From DASUBN01 sp035465695 (GTDB lineage Bacteria > Pseudomonadota > Gammaproteobacteria > Natronospirales > REEB76): 8,849 nucleotides of DNA. The notes under the pieces were generated by a model. It was not told the origin of the DNA. It made no database searches and saw only the letters and a program-made list of their open reading frames with translations. The stretch's first letter is position 1. The number at the start of each line of letters is the position of its first letter. Made by a program: the position numbers and the translations under genes. Positions 1 to 6,347 of the stretch are shown one piece after another. The stretch covers positions 1 to 8,849 of the forward strand of contig DATIVR010000008.1 in assembly GCA_035465695.1 (NCBI GenBank), in the 5' to 3' direction.

Positions 1-357
1 ACCGCGGACCGCGACAAGGCCACCGTCAAGGTGCGTGTGGGTTTCGACAAGCTGGATCCGCGCATCCTGCCGCAGATGTCCATCCAGGTCTGGTTCCTGA
101 GTGATGCCGTGACCGGCGACGAGGCATTGCCGCCCAGGATCATGATCCCGCAGGCGGCGCTCCATAAGGATGGTGCGACCCCCTACGTCTTCATCTTCGC
201 CGACGGCAAGGTGGAGCGGCGTACCGTGAAGGTCGGTGCTGTCACCGGTTCGGACGTGGAAGTGCTGGCCGGCGTGGCCGGCGGCGAGAAGGTGATCGTC
301 ACCTCGGACAAACCCTTGAGCGACGGGCTTCGGGTGCGCGAAGCGCCGGCGCCCTGA
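1..357 (+). CDS. Periplasmic adaptor subunit of a tripartite efflux system (HlyD/MacA type), C-terminal part only
   Basis: The reading frame is open from the first base of the window, so the start and most of the protein lie upstream; 118 codons and a TGA stop are visible. The visible part begins with ADRDKATVKVRVGF, followed by LDPRILPQM, which resembles the beta-barrel segment of membrane-fusion adaptors of the HlyD/RND/MacA superfamily. A membrane-proximal segment follows, with the typical IPQAAL..., then YVFIFADGKVERRTVKVG and a GGEKVIV turn near the end. Such adaptors sit in the periplasm and join an inner-membrane pump to an outer-membrane channel. The stop overlaps an ATG (ATGA at 357-360), and an MacB-like ATPase and two FtsX permeases follow, so the partner is an ABC pump and not an RND pump. 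The helical hairpin, lipoyl domain and membrane anchor are outside the window. The family is secure; the substrate is unknown. Confidence 0.9.
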   Translation, partial: TADRDKATVKVRVGFDKLDPRILPQMSIQVWFLSDAVTGDEALPPRIMIPQAALHKDGATPYVFIFADGKVERRTVKVGAVTGSDVEVLAGVAGGEKVIVTSDKPLSDGLRVREAPAP

Positions 358-365
358 TGACTGAC

Positions 366-370
366 AGGAG
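366..370 (+). promoter_or_regulatory. Ribosome binding site deciding the ATPase start
   Basis: AGGAG lies 7 bases before the ATG at 378. The other in-frame ATG, at 357, overlaps the adaptor stop codon and has no comparable site in front of it. This favours 378 as the real start, although coupled initiation at 357 cannot be excluded. Confidence 0.7.
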
Positions 371-377
371 ACAAGTG

Positions 378-1100
378 ATGAGCGTAGCCAACCTCGCCCT
401 CAGGCCCGCCACGGATGCCCCTTTGGTCGAGTTGCAGGGTATCCGCAAGGATTATCAACGCGGAGGCGAGACTGTGCAGGTGCTGCAGGAGCTTTCCCTT
501 AGCATTCCGCGCGGCGACTTCCTGGCCTTGATGGGCCCGTCCGGTTCCGGCAAGACCACCTTGCTGAACCTCTTGGGCGGTATCGACCGGCCCACGGCAG
601 GTTCTCTGAGCGTCGAGGGGGCCGATATCGCGCGCTACAGCGAATCGGAACTGGCGCGCTGGCGCGCCCAGAATGTCGGTTTCGTGTTCCAGCTTTATCA
701 CTTGCTGCCGGTGCTCTCCGCGGAGCGCAACGTGGAGCTTCCGCTGTTGCTCACGGGCCTCTCGGCTTCCGAGCGCAAGCGCCGCGTGCATGCGGCCCTG
801 ACGCTCACTAACATCGCAGATCGCGCCAAGCACAGGCCCTCGGAGCTTTCGGGCGGGCAGGAACAGCGCGTGGGTATCGCCCGGGCCATCGTCGGCGATC
901 CGTTGCTGCTGCTCTGTGACGAACCGACCGGCGACCTGGACCGCAAGTCGGGCGATGAGATCCTCGACCTCCTGCAGGCCCTGAACCGCGAGCAAGGCAA
1001 GACCATCGTGATGGTCACCCATGACCCACACGCGGCCGCGCGTGCCCGCCGGATCCTGTACATGAACAAGGGCAGACTCTCCACGGAGCCCGAGAAATGA
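378..1100 (+). CDS. ABC transporter ATPase, MacB/LolD type, of a MacAB-like exporter
   Basis: This is a 240-residue nucleotide-binding subunit that powers the two FtsX-type permeases encoded next. All ATPase motifs are present: Walker A GPSGSGKTT (residues 53-61), Q-loop Gln105, signature LSGGQ (157-161), Walker B LLLLCDE with catalytic Glu182, D-loop GDLD (185-188) and switch His215. The length matches stand-alone LolD/MacB-type subunits, which act in the cytoplasm on the inner membrane and drive mechanotransmission rather than moving substrate through a central pore. The start at 378 was chosen for its AGGAG site; a start at 357 would add seven residues. The last four bases (ATGA, 1097-1100) overlap the permease start, which implies coupling. 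In E. coli MacB the ATPase and permease are one chain, whereas here they are separate. Export substrate cannot be read from the sequence; antibiotics, peptides, lipoproteins and siderophores are all possible for this class. Confidence 0.95.
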   Translation: MSVANLALRPATDAPLVELQGIRKDYQRGGETVQVLQELSLSIPRGDFLALMGPSGSGKTTLLNLLGGIDRPTAGSLSVEGADIARYSESELARWRAQNVGFVFQLYHLLPVLSAERNVELPLLLTGLSASERKRRVHAALTLTNIADRAKHRPSELSGGQEQRVGIARAIVGDPLLLLCDEPTGDLDRKSGDEILDLLQALNREQGKTIVMVTHDPHAAARARRILYMNKGRLSTEPEK

Positions 1101-2239
1101 AGTACCTGCCGCTCATCTGGGCCAACCTGATGCGCCGCAAGGTGCGCACGATATTCACGCTGCTGTCGGTGTTCATCGCCTTCATGTTGTTCGCGGTGTT
1201 GGGTGCAGTGGACCAGGCATTCACCGGCGGCGTGCAGCTGGCCGATGCCGACCGTCTGGTCGTCACCAACCGGGTCGGGCTCATCAACTCCATGCCGATC
1301 CACTATGCTGACCGCATCGCCACGATACCCGGCGTGGAACAGGTCACCTGGCAGGAGTGGGTGGGGGCCTATTTCCAGGATCCGCGCCAGCCCATCACCG
1401 GCTTCGGCGTGGACGAGAACACCTTCCTCGGCGTACATGACGACATGAGTGTGCCGCCGGATCAGGCGCAGACTTGGATCAAAGATCGCCAGGGCGTGCT
1501 CATCGGCAAAGAGGTGGCCAAGCGCTACGGCTGGAAGGTCGGAGATCATTTCCCGTTGCGCTCGAATATCTGGCGTGACAAGCAAGGCAACAGCACCTGG
1601 GACGTCACCGTGGACGGCATCTACCATGGTGGCGCCGGTGACCAGCTGTTGATGCATTACAAGTATCTGGACGACAGTCGCGCCTTCCGCAACAACCAGG
1701 TAGGCATGTTCATGCTAAAGATCGCCAGCCCGCAAAAGGCGGGCGCCATCAGTGCACAGATCGACCAGATGTTTGCCAATTCCGACGCGGAGACCAAGAC
1801 TTCCACCGAGAAAGCTTTCGTGGAAGGTTTTGCCGCCATGCTCGGTAACATCGGCAAGATCGTGACCGGTATCGTCACTGCAGTGTTGTTCAGCATGCTG
1901 CTGGTGATTGCCAACACCATGGCCCAATCCATCCGCGAACGCGTGAGTGAACTGGCGGTGTTGAAGGCACTCGGGTTCAGCCGTCGCGGCGTCGGTCTCA
2001 TGGTGCTCGGGGAATCACTGCTGGTAACGGGCTTGGGAGGCATATCGGGCATCCTGCTCGGCGCCGGCATGGCCAATGGCATCGGCTCCAAACTGCCTTT
2101 CGTGCAGGACTTCCACACGCCGGCCACCGACATGGCCTTCGCCATAATCCTCATGGCGATCCTCGGTCTGCTCGCCGGACTGCTGCCTGCCATCCAGGCG
2201 ATGCGCCTGCAGGTGGCCACAGCCCTGAGGAGGGCTTGA
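1097..2239 (+). CDS. FtsX/MacB-type ABC permease, first of two
   Basis: This 380-residue inner-membrane subunit has the four-helix MacB/FtsX layout. Helix 1 is at about residues 18-37. A large periplasmic (MacB_PCD-like) domain spans about 38-250. Helices 2-4 lie at about 253-274, 300-323 and 344-366, within a C-terminal FtsX domain. Between helices 2 and 3 is the typical cytoplasmic segment ERVSELAVLKALGF (281-294), where such permeases couple to the ATPase. The N-terminal MRRKVRT stretch before helix 1 is also typical. The ATG overlaps the ATPase stop (ATGA), and no strong ribosome site precedes it, so translation is probably coupled. The following gene is a second, divergent permease, so the pump is likely a heterodimer. 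The periplasmic domain would contact the adaptor encoded upstream. Confidence 0.92.
   Translation: MKYLPLIWANLMRRKVRTIFTLLSVFIAFMLFAVLGAVDQAFTGGVQLADADRLVVTNRVGLINSMPIHYADRIATIPGVEQVTWQEWVGAYFQDPRQPITGFGVDENTFLGVHDDMSVPPDQAQTWIKDRQGVLIGKEVAKRYGWKVGDHFPLRSNIWRDKQGNSTWDVTVDGIYHGGAGDQLLMHYKYLDDSRAFRNNQVGMFMLKIASPQKAGAISAQIDQMFANSDAETKTSTEKAFVEGFAAMLGNIGKIVTGIVTAVLFSMLLVIANTMAQSIRERVSELAVLKALGFSRRGVGLMVLGESLLVTGLGGISGILLGAGMANGIGSKLPFVQDFHTPATDMAFAIILMAILGLLAGLLPAIQAMRLQVATALRRA
2227..2233 (+). promoter_or_regulatory. Strong ribosome binding site of the second permease
   Basis: GAGGAGG lies inside the last codons of the first permease, 7 bases before the ATG at 2241. It fits independent, strong initiation of the second permease, unlike the first permease, which relies on an ATGA overlap. 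Confidence 0.75.
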
Positions 2240-2240
2240 G

Positions 2241-3422
2241 ATGCGCTGGATCTATCAGCTCTATACCGTCTGCATGCTCAACCTCGGCAACCTCAAGGCC
2301 CGTCTGGACTCATCCGTGGTGGCGGTGATCGGATTCACCGGGGTCATCATGGTCTTCGTGGCGGTGTTCGCCATCCGGGACGGGTTCAACGCCACCTTAC
2401 GTGAGTCCGGTTCGCCGGACGTGGCAGTGGTGCTGCGCGGTGGCGCGGGCGCGGAAGTGAACAGTGTGCTCAGCGTCAACGATGCCAAGCAGGTGGCATC
2501 GGCGCCCGGGATAAAGCCCGGGGCCGATGGACCGATGGTTTCGGACGAACTCCTGGTGCAGCTCAGCATGCCCAAGCTTGATAGCGGCACGGACGCCAAC
2601 GTGCCCTTCCGCGGCGTGGATGCCGCCGCGTTCCTGGTGCACGACAAGGTGCGGGTGGTGGAGGGCCGTAACTTCCAGCCGGGACTGGATGAAGTCATCG
2701 TGGGAGTGCGTGCATCCCACCAATACAAGGGTCTGCGCCTGAACGACATCGTCCATTCCGGACCCTATCAGTGGAAGGTGGTGGGCCTGTTCGATGACGG
2801 CGGCGTCTATGCCTCGGAGGTGTGGGGCGACTTGACCGTGATGCAGTCCGCCTACAAGCGCGGCAGCTCGCTGGAGTCGGTATACGTGAAGTTGGCGTCG
2901 CCCAACGACTTCCAGCAATTCAAGGATTTCCTCGCCAGTGACCCGCAGATCACCGTGAGCGCAGAGCGGGAGACGGATTTCTATGCCGAGCAGTCCAAGG
3001 CCATGAATGCCTTCATCACCTTCGCCGGTACCGCCATCGCCATCCTCATGGGCATCGGCGCCATCTTCGGCGCCGTGAATACCATGTACAACTCGGTGTC
3101 GAGTCGCGCCGCAGAGATCGCGACGCTCAGGGCCATAGGCTTCGGCCGTTCACCGGTGCTGTTGTCGGTGCTGGTGGAAGGCATGCTGCTGGGCCTGGTC
3201 GGGGGCGTCATCGGTGGCGTGCTGGCCTATCTGATGTTCAACGGCATAGAGACGAGCACCATGGGCTCCAACTTCGCCCAGATCGCTTTCTCCTTCCGGG
3301 TCACGCCGGGACTGCTGTTAGAAGGCGCGATCTTCGCGCTGCTGATGGGCCTGCTGGGTGGGCTGCTGCCGGCAGTGCGCGCGGTGCGCATGCCCATCGC
3401 GACGAGTCTACGCCAGCTGTGA
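2241..3422 (+). CDS. FtsX/MacB-type ABC permease, second of two
   Basis: This 393-residue protein has the same fold as its upstream neighbour but a clearly different sequence. Helix 1 is at about 25-44, a periplasmic domain at about 45-250, and helices 2-4 at about 256-278, 306-332 and 357-378. The cytoplasmic segment SSRAAEIATLRAIGF (287-301) matches the coupling region of FtsX-domain permeases, and GLLGGLLPAVRAVRM near the C-terminus is the usual closing signature. It begins one base after the previous stop and has a strong ribosome site at 2227-2233. It probably pairs with the first permease to form a heterodimeric channel-less mechanotransmission pump with the ATPase and the adaptor. It is the last gene of the + strand operon; its TGA is followed after 4 bp by the stop codon of the convergent mtfA-like gene, so there is no room for a separate terminator. 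Confidence 0.92.
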   Translation: MRWIYQLYTVCMLNLGNLKARLDSSVVAVIGFTGVIMVFVAVFAIRDGFNATLRESGSPDVAVVLRGGAGAEVNSVLSVNDAKQVASAPGIKPGADGPMVSDELLVQLSMPKLDSGTDANVPFRGVDAAAFLVHDKVRVVEGRNFQPGLDEVIVGVRASHQYKGLRLNDIVHSGPYQWKVVGLFDDGGVYASEVWGDLTVMQSAYKRGSSLESVYVKLASPNDFQQFKDFLASDPQITVSAERETDFYAEQSKAMNAFITFAGTAIAILMGIGAIFGAVNTMYNSVSSRAAEIATLRAIGFGRSPVLLSVLVEGMLLGLVGGVIGGVLAYLMFNGIETSTMGSNFAQIAFSFRVTPGLLLEGAIFALLMGLLGGLLPAVRAVRMPIATSLRQL

Positions 3423-3426
3423 GATG

Positions 3427-4185
3427 CTACTCGGGCAGCGGCCGTTGTCGATAGAAGAGGCAGAGTTGCTGGTATAGCTCCGGCGAGAAGTTGCGCAGGG
3501 TCCTCGGCGACTCGAAGAACGCTTCGCTCGCGACCGCGAAGAACTCACCCGGGCTCTCGAGGCCGTAGGGATCCAAGGGTGGCGGATAGCCCTCCCGGAC
3601 CCGCTGGTCCAACTGGCGGTAGGCGCTACCCAGCACGCGCACCCAGACTAGCCGGTCCATGCGCGCGTGCAGGGGTGGGAAGCCGTTGGCTTCGCCGTTC
3701 AGCATGTCGAGCTTATGGGCCATCTCATGGAAGACTACGTTGTGGCCTCCACCCGGATGGATTACCGGATCCCAGGCCAGGATCACGGGTCCGCGTTCCC
3801 AGGCCTCGCCATGCATGGGCACCCGATGCCGGTGTACTACGCCGGCTGCGTCCACGGTCTCCCTGTCCGGTACGAAGGCGTCCGGATAGATGACGATGGA
3901 ATGCCACTCCCGGTACCAGTGAAGACCCAACTTGAGGATCGGCAAGCAGGCCAGCGCCGCGAGCCAAGTCCGCATCGCCGGGTCCAGCTGCAGTCCCTGC
4001 ACGGGCTCCAAGGTCTTGTCATGCAGCAGAAGGGTGGCCAGTACCCGCAGGCGTGCCTGATCCGATGCGTTGAGGCGCCGGATAGCCTCGGACCCGCCTA
4101 CGGCTTGGCGCCAGTCCGGCTCGGCGATGGGCTGGCGCTTGAGGATGCGGCGCTCACGCCAGCGATCGAGGAATGATGTCATCAC
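3427..4185 (-). CDS. mtfA: MtfA-family zinc metallopeptidase (peptidase family M90)
   Basis: The product is 252 residues, close to E. coli MtfA (about 265). It contains the zinc site HEMAH (His153, Glu154, His157) followed by KLDMLNGEANG, the hallmark of this family. Tyr207 and Glu214 (in DPYGLESPGEFFAV) have the spacing expected for the active-site Tyr and third zinc ligand of MtfA. In E. coli the protein is cytosolic, binds the glucose-responsive repressor Mlc and has aminopeptidase activity; whether Mlc is the partner here is unknown. There is no signal peptide. The longest frame starts with GTG at 4185, directly followed by ATG at 4182; neither has a good ribosome site, and either could be used. 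It lies 41 bp after the ABC-2 permease on the same strand and probably shares its transcript, an unusual partnership for this family. Family assignment is strong; physiological role is inferred. Confidence 0.92.
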   Translation of the reverse strand: MMTSFLDRWRERRILKRQPIAEPDWRQAVGGSEAIRRLNASDQARLRVLATLLLHDKTLEPVQGLQLDPAMRTWLAALACLPILKLGLHWYREWHSIVIYPDAFVPDRETVDAAGVVHRHRVPMHGEAWERGPVILAWDPVIHPGGGHNVVFHEMAHKLDMLNGEANGFPPLHARMDRLVWVRVLGSAYRQLDQRVREGYPPPLDPYGLESPGEFFAVASEAFFESPRTLRNFSPELYQQLCLFYRQRPLPE

Positions 4186-4211
4186 GGGAAGATGGGGACG
4201 GTCCGGTCCGG

Positions 4212-4232
4212 GAGTAGGGCTTAAGCCTACTC
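4212..4232 (-). repeat. Short inverted repeat at the end of the ABC-2 permease gene
   Basis: GAGTAGG (4212-4218) and CCTACTC (4226-4232) can form a 7-bp stem with a 7-base loop that spans the permease stop codon. No T-run follows on the - strand, so it is not a typical intrinsic terminator. It might lower expression of the following mtfA-like gene or protect the 3' end of an upstream message, but it could be chance. Confidence 0.3.
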
Positions 4233-5249
4233 ATTCTTCCATTTGAACCCGAATGATCCCAGGGCAAGGAACAACGTGCTCATGCAGGCCATGGAAAGGA
4301 GTTGCGGCCAGACGGCACCGATGCCGGCTCCGTCCAGCATGATCTTGCGAGCCCCTTCTAGCATCTGCGTGAGAGGGAAGACCTTGGCGACGTCCTGTAT
4401 CCACGCAGGTGAACCTTCCAGGGAAAACCAGACGCCCGAGAGGAACATCATGGGCCAGGAAGCGAGGTTCAAGAGACCGCCGGCGAACTCCTCGCTGGCG
4501 ACCCGCGCCGCCACCAGTAACCCCAGGGAGATCATGCACACCGCGCCCAGCACCGCATCCAGCAGGAGCAGCCAGTAGTTGCCGGCCATATAGAAATGGA
4601 TCAGCAGCTTGGTGCCGATGAACACGATGAGGGTGATGCTCATGATGAGCAGGAGTCGCGAAGTCACCTGGGCGGCGATGAATTCGAAAGCCCTGAGGGG
4701 CGTGGCATTCAGTCGCTTGAGGAAGCCGTTCTTGCGGTAGCGGACGATCACGTATCCGACGCCGAAGAGACATGAGAACATCATGTTCATGCCCAGCACA
4801 CCGGGGATCAGCCAGTCCACATAGTTGATGGCACGGCCGCTGACGGTGCCGCGGACATAGCGCGCGTCGGTCGCGCCAGCCAGGATCTTCTCGAGGATGT
4901 ATCCCTTGGGTGAGGTCTCATTCACCCAGTATCTCGGGGCGGACAAGGCGCGTGTGTCCAGCAACATGTCGACCTGGTTGTGGGCCACCTTGGCTTCCGC
5001 CTGGTCGAGATCGGTGACGGTGTAGAAATCGATATAGCGGGTCTTGAGGAAAGCCAACTGCACTTGCTGCAACGGCACCCCACCGTCCACCACCGCCACC
5101 TTGAACAGGGGTTTGTCGCCGCCGGAGAAGATGAACCACATACCGATGACGATGAGTGCCGGCAGCACGATGTTCCAACCCAGGGCCGAGCGGTCACGGA
5201 GGAATTCCAGGTTGCGTGCCTTCAGCACCGCCAGGAAGCGCCGCATCAT
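4227..5249 (-). CDS. ABC-2 type transporter permease
   Basis: This 340-residue membrane subunit belongs to the ABC-2 exporter family (DrrB/YhhJ-like half permeases). Helix 1 is at about residues 25-42. An extracytoplasmic domain spans about 43-145, beginning KVAVVDGG, as in ABC-2 proteins with a large first loop. Five further helices follow at about 147-169, 197-216, 224-246, 259-275 and 313-335. The segment ASWPMMFLSGVWFSLE (263-278) and then FPLTQMLEGARKI (291-303) is the conserved C-terminal signature of this family. The ATG at 5249 overlaps the ATPase stop (ATGA on the - strand); a second ATG three bases on is also possible. ATPase and permease are therefore almost certainly made together and would assemble as a 2+2 complex. 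The substrate is unknown: drugs, lipids and polysaccharides are all handled by relatives. The stop codon sits inside a small inverted repeat (4212-4232). Confidence 0.93.
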   Translation of the reverse strand: MMRRFLAVLKARNLEFLRDRSALGWNIVLPALIVIGMWFIFSGGDKPLFKVAVVDGGVPLQQVQLAFLKTRYIDFYTVTDLDQAEAKVAHNQVDMLLDTRALSAPRYWVNETSPKGYILEKILAGATDARYVRGTVSGRAINYVDWLIPGVLGMNMMFSCLFGVGYVIVRYRKNGFLKRLNATPLRAFEFIAAQVTSRLLLIMSITLIVFIGTKLLIHFYMAGNYWLLLLDAVLGAVCMISLGLLVAARVASEEFAGGLLNLASWPMMFLSGVWFSLEGSPAWIQDVAKVFPLTQMLEGARKIMLDGAGIGAVWPQLLSMACMSTLFLALGSFGFKWKNE

Positions 5250-6130
5250 GCCCTAAGCTCCTTGCCGGTGAGTTCCAGGAACAGGTCCTCCAGGGTGCGT
5301 GCCCGGATCTGCAGTCTGCCGAGAGGCACCTTCTTCTGCATGAGCCGCTGCAATGTGGCGTCCACATCGGCGGTCTGGATTTCGAGATAGTCGCCCGCCT
5401 CATGCAACTCCATCCCCAGCTCCGCGGCGCTCATCCGGACGTCCTGCTTCGGCAGCTGCAGGATGACGTCGTGGAAGTGCTTGGCCAGGAGCTTGTTGGG
5501 CGGGCCTTCGGCGATGATGTGTCCGTGGTCCATGATGGCGATACGGTCGCAGAGCAGGAATGCTTCCTCCATGTAATGGGTGGTGAGTACCACCGTCTTC
5601 TTGCGGGCTTTGATGGCTCGGATGAGGTCCCAGAAGTTACGGCGTGCCTGCGGATCGAGGCCGGTGGTGGGCTCGTCCAGGAACAGGATCTCCGGGTCGT
5701 TCACCAGGGCCAATGCCAGCAACAACCGCTGGCGCTGGCCCCCGGAGAGCTTGCGGGCGTCGCGATCCACATATTCCTGGAGCGTGCACATCTGCACCAG
5801 TTCCTCCACGTCCAAGCCCTTGGTATAGAAGCTGCGGAAGAGCTGCAGGGTCTCGCGGACGGTCAGGAAGTCCTGGAGGGCCGTGGACTGGAATTGGATA
5901 CCCACTGCCTGGCGAAAGCGGCTATCCACAGGCTTGTCCCGGTACCGGACCTCGCCGGCGCTGGGCTCGGTGATGCCTTCCATCATCTCGACGGTGGTGG
6001 TCTTGCCGGCGCCATTGGGGCCCAGCAGGCCGAAGCATTCTCCGGCCTCTACGGCGAATTGGATGCCGTCCACGGCGGTGACGCCGGGATAGCGCTTGAT
6101 GAGGCCTCGGACTTCCAGGATAGCAGGCAT
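5246..6130 (-). CDS. ABC-2 type transporter ATPase
   Basis: This 294-residue ATPase energises the adjacent ABC-2 permease. Walker A is GPNGAGKTT (37-45), the Q-loop lies in GIQFQST (77-83), the signature is LSGGQRQRL (128-136), Walker B is ILFLDE with Glu153, the D-loop is TGLD (156-159) and the switch is His185. Residues from about 220 to 294 form the C-terminal extension common in DrrA/CcmA-like exporter ATPases and end in LEDLFLELTG, a family hallmark. The start at 6130 gives MPAILEVRGL, in register with relatives. No Shine-Dalgarno site precedes it; instead a promoter -10 ends only 8 bases upstream, so the message may be leaderless. It is the first gene of a probable three-gene operon with the permease and an MtfA-like peptidase, and is divergent from the vWA-FHA gene. 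Confidence 0.95.
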   Translation of the reverse strand: MPAILEVRGLIKRYPGVTAVDGIQFAVEAGECFGLLGPNGAGKTTTVEMMEGITEPSAGEVRYRDKPVDSRFRQAVGIQFQSTALQDFLTVRETLQLFRSFYTKGLDVEELVQMCTLQEYVDRDARKLSGGQRQRLLLALALVNDPEILFLDEPTTGLDPQARRNFWDLIRAIKARKKTVVLTTHYMEEAFLLCDRIAIMDHGHIIAEGPPNKLLAKHFHDVILQLPKQDVRMSAAELGMELHEAGDYLEIQTADVDATLQRLMQKKVPLGRLQIRARTLEDLFLELTGKELRA

Positions 6131-6138
6131 GGCGCGGC

Positions 6139-6167
6139 ATTATCCCGGGTGAGGGGGGGGCAGACAA
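6139..6167 (-). promoter_or_regulatory. Predicted sigma70-like promoter of the ABC-2/mtfA operon
   Basis: On the - strand TTGTCT (6167-6162) and GATAAT (6144-6139) are separated by exactly 17 bases and match 9 of 12 consensus positions. Transcription would be expected to begin about 7 bases after the -10, near 6132, while the ATG begins at 6130. The spacer includes a run of eight C on this strand (G at 6153-6160). This is a consensus match by eye; no transcript evidence is available. Confidence 0.55.
6153..6160 (+). repeat. Homopolymeric G8 tract in a promoter spacer
   Basis: Eight consecutive G lie between the predicted -10 and -35 elements of the leftward promoter. The run itself is plain in the sequence; any role in changing promoter spacing by slippage is inference. 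Confidence 0.9.
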
Positions 6168-6347
6168 ATCAGACGGTCATCGGGGAAAGAAGTGGTGGAT
6201 TTTTATACGCTTTAGCTGCTATCCCCTTGAAGAGGCTGGAAAATCGCCTTTAACAAGGTTCCATAACCCCCAGTGTCAGAAGGACTTTTACATTCCGGTT
6301 TTACCCCGCTGACCGCTACAATGAAGCCAGGTAGGGTTAAAGGGGTC

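Larger units (their letters stand above)
6131..6347. other. Divergent intergenic region between the ABC-2 operon and the vWA-FHA gene
   Basis: About 217 bp separate the two divergent starts, the only sizeable non-coding stretch in the window. It is visibly richer in A+T from about 6160 to 6300 than the flanking genes, as expected of a promoter region. It holds the leftward promoter at 6139-6167 and the G8 run at 6153-6160. For the rightward gene I find a good -10-like TACAAT at 6317-6322, but only a weak -35 (TTCCGG, 6293-6298, 18-base spacer). TTTACA at 6287-6292 is 24 bases away, too far to pair with it. I see no clear riboswitch, small RNA or long inverted repeat here. Confidence 0.6.

Noticed and set aside
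183..1031. Long open frame on the - strand across the adaptor/ATPase junction
   Set aside because: It is antisense to two well-supported genes, has low-complexity, His/Arg/Gln-rich composition typical of a GC-rich shadow frame, and shows no recognisable domain.
698..1657. 319-codon open frame on the - strand
   Set aside because: It is antisense to the ATPase and first permease, whose motifs are complete. The translation has no domain and looks like a complementary-frame artefact.
3579..4176. Open frames on the + strand within the mtfA-like gene
   Set aside because: They overlap a complete HExxH peptidase on the other strand, and their translations are Arg/Pro/Gly-rich shadow sequence without domains.
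4174..4184. Palindrome TGATGTCATCA over the mtfA start codons as an operator
   Set aside because: Only 5-bp arms around one base, no second copy elsewhere in the window, and the ATG codon itself explains part of the symmetry.
5156..6253. 365-codon open frame on the + strand opposite the ABC-2 ATPase
   Set aside because: The length comes from high GC. The opposite strand encodes a full ABC ATPase with every motif, and this frame shows no known domain and no ribosome site.
6287..6322. Rightward promoter pairing TTTACA (6287-6292) with TACAAT (6317-6322)
   Set aside because: The spacer is 24 bases, too long for sigma70. The -10-like element may be real, but no good -35 lies at 16-18 bases.
6273..6347. 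25-codon upstream extension of the vWA-FHA gene
   Set aside because: It would place 25 non-hydrophobic residues before the signal peptide, there is no ribosome site near 6273 or at the ATG 6321, and a -10-like TACAAT at 6317-6322 lies inside it.
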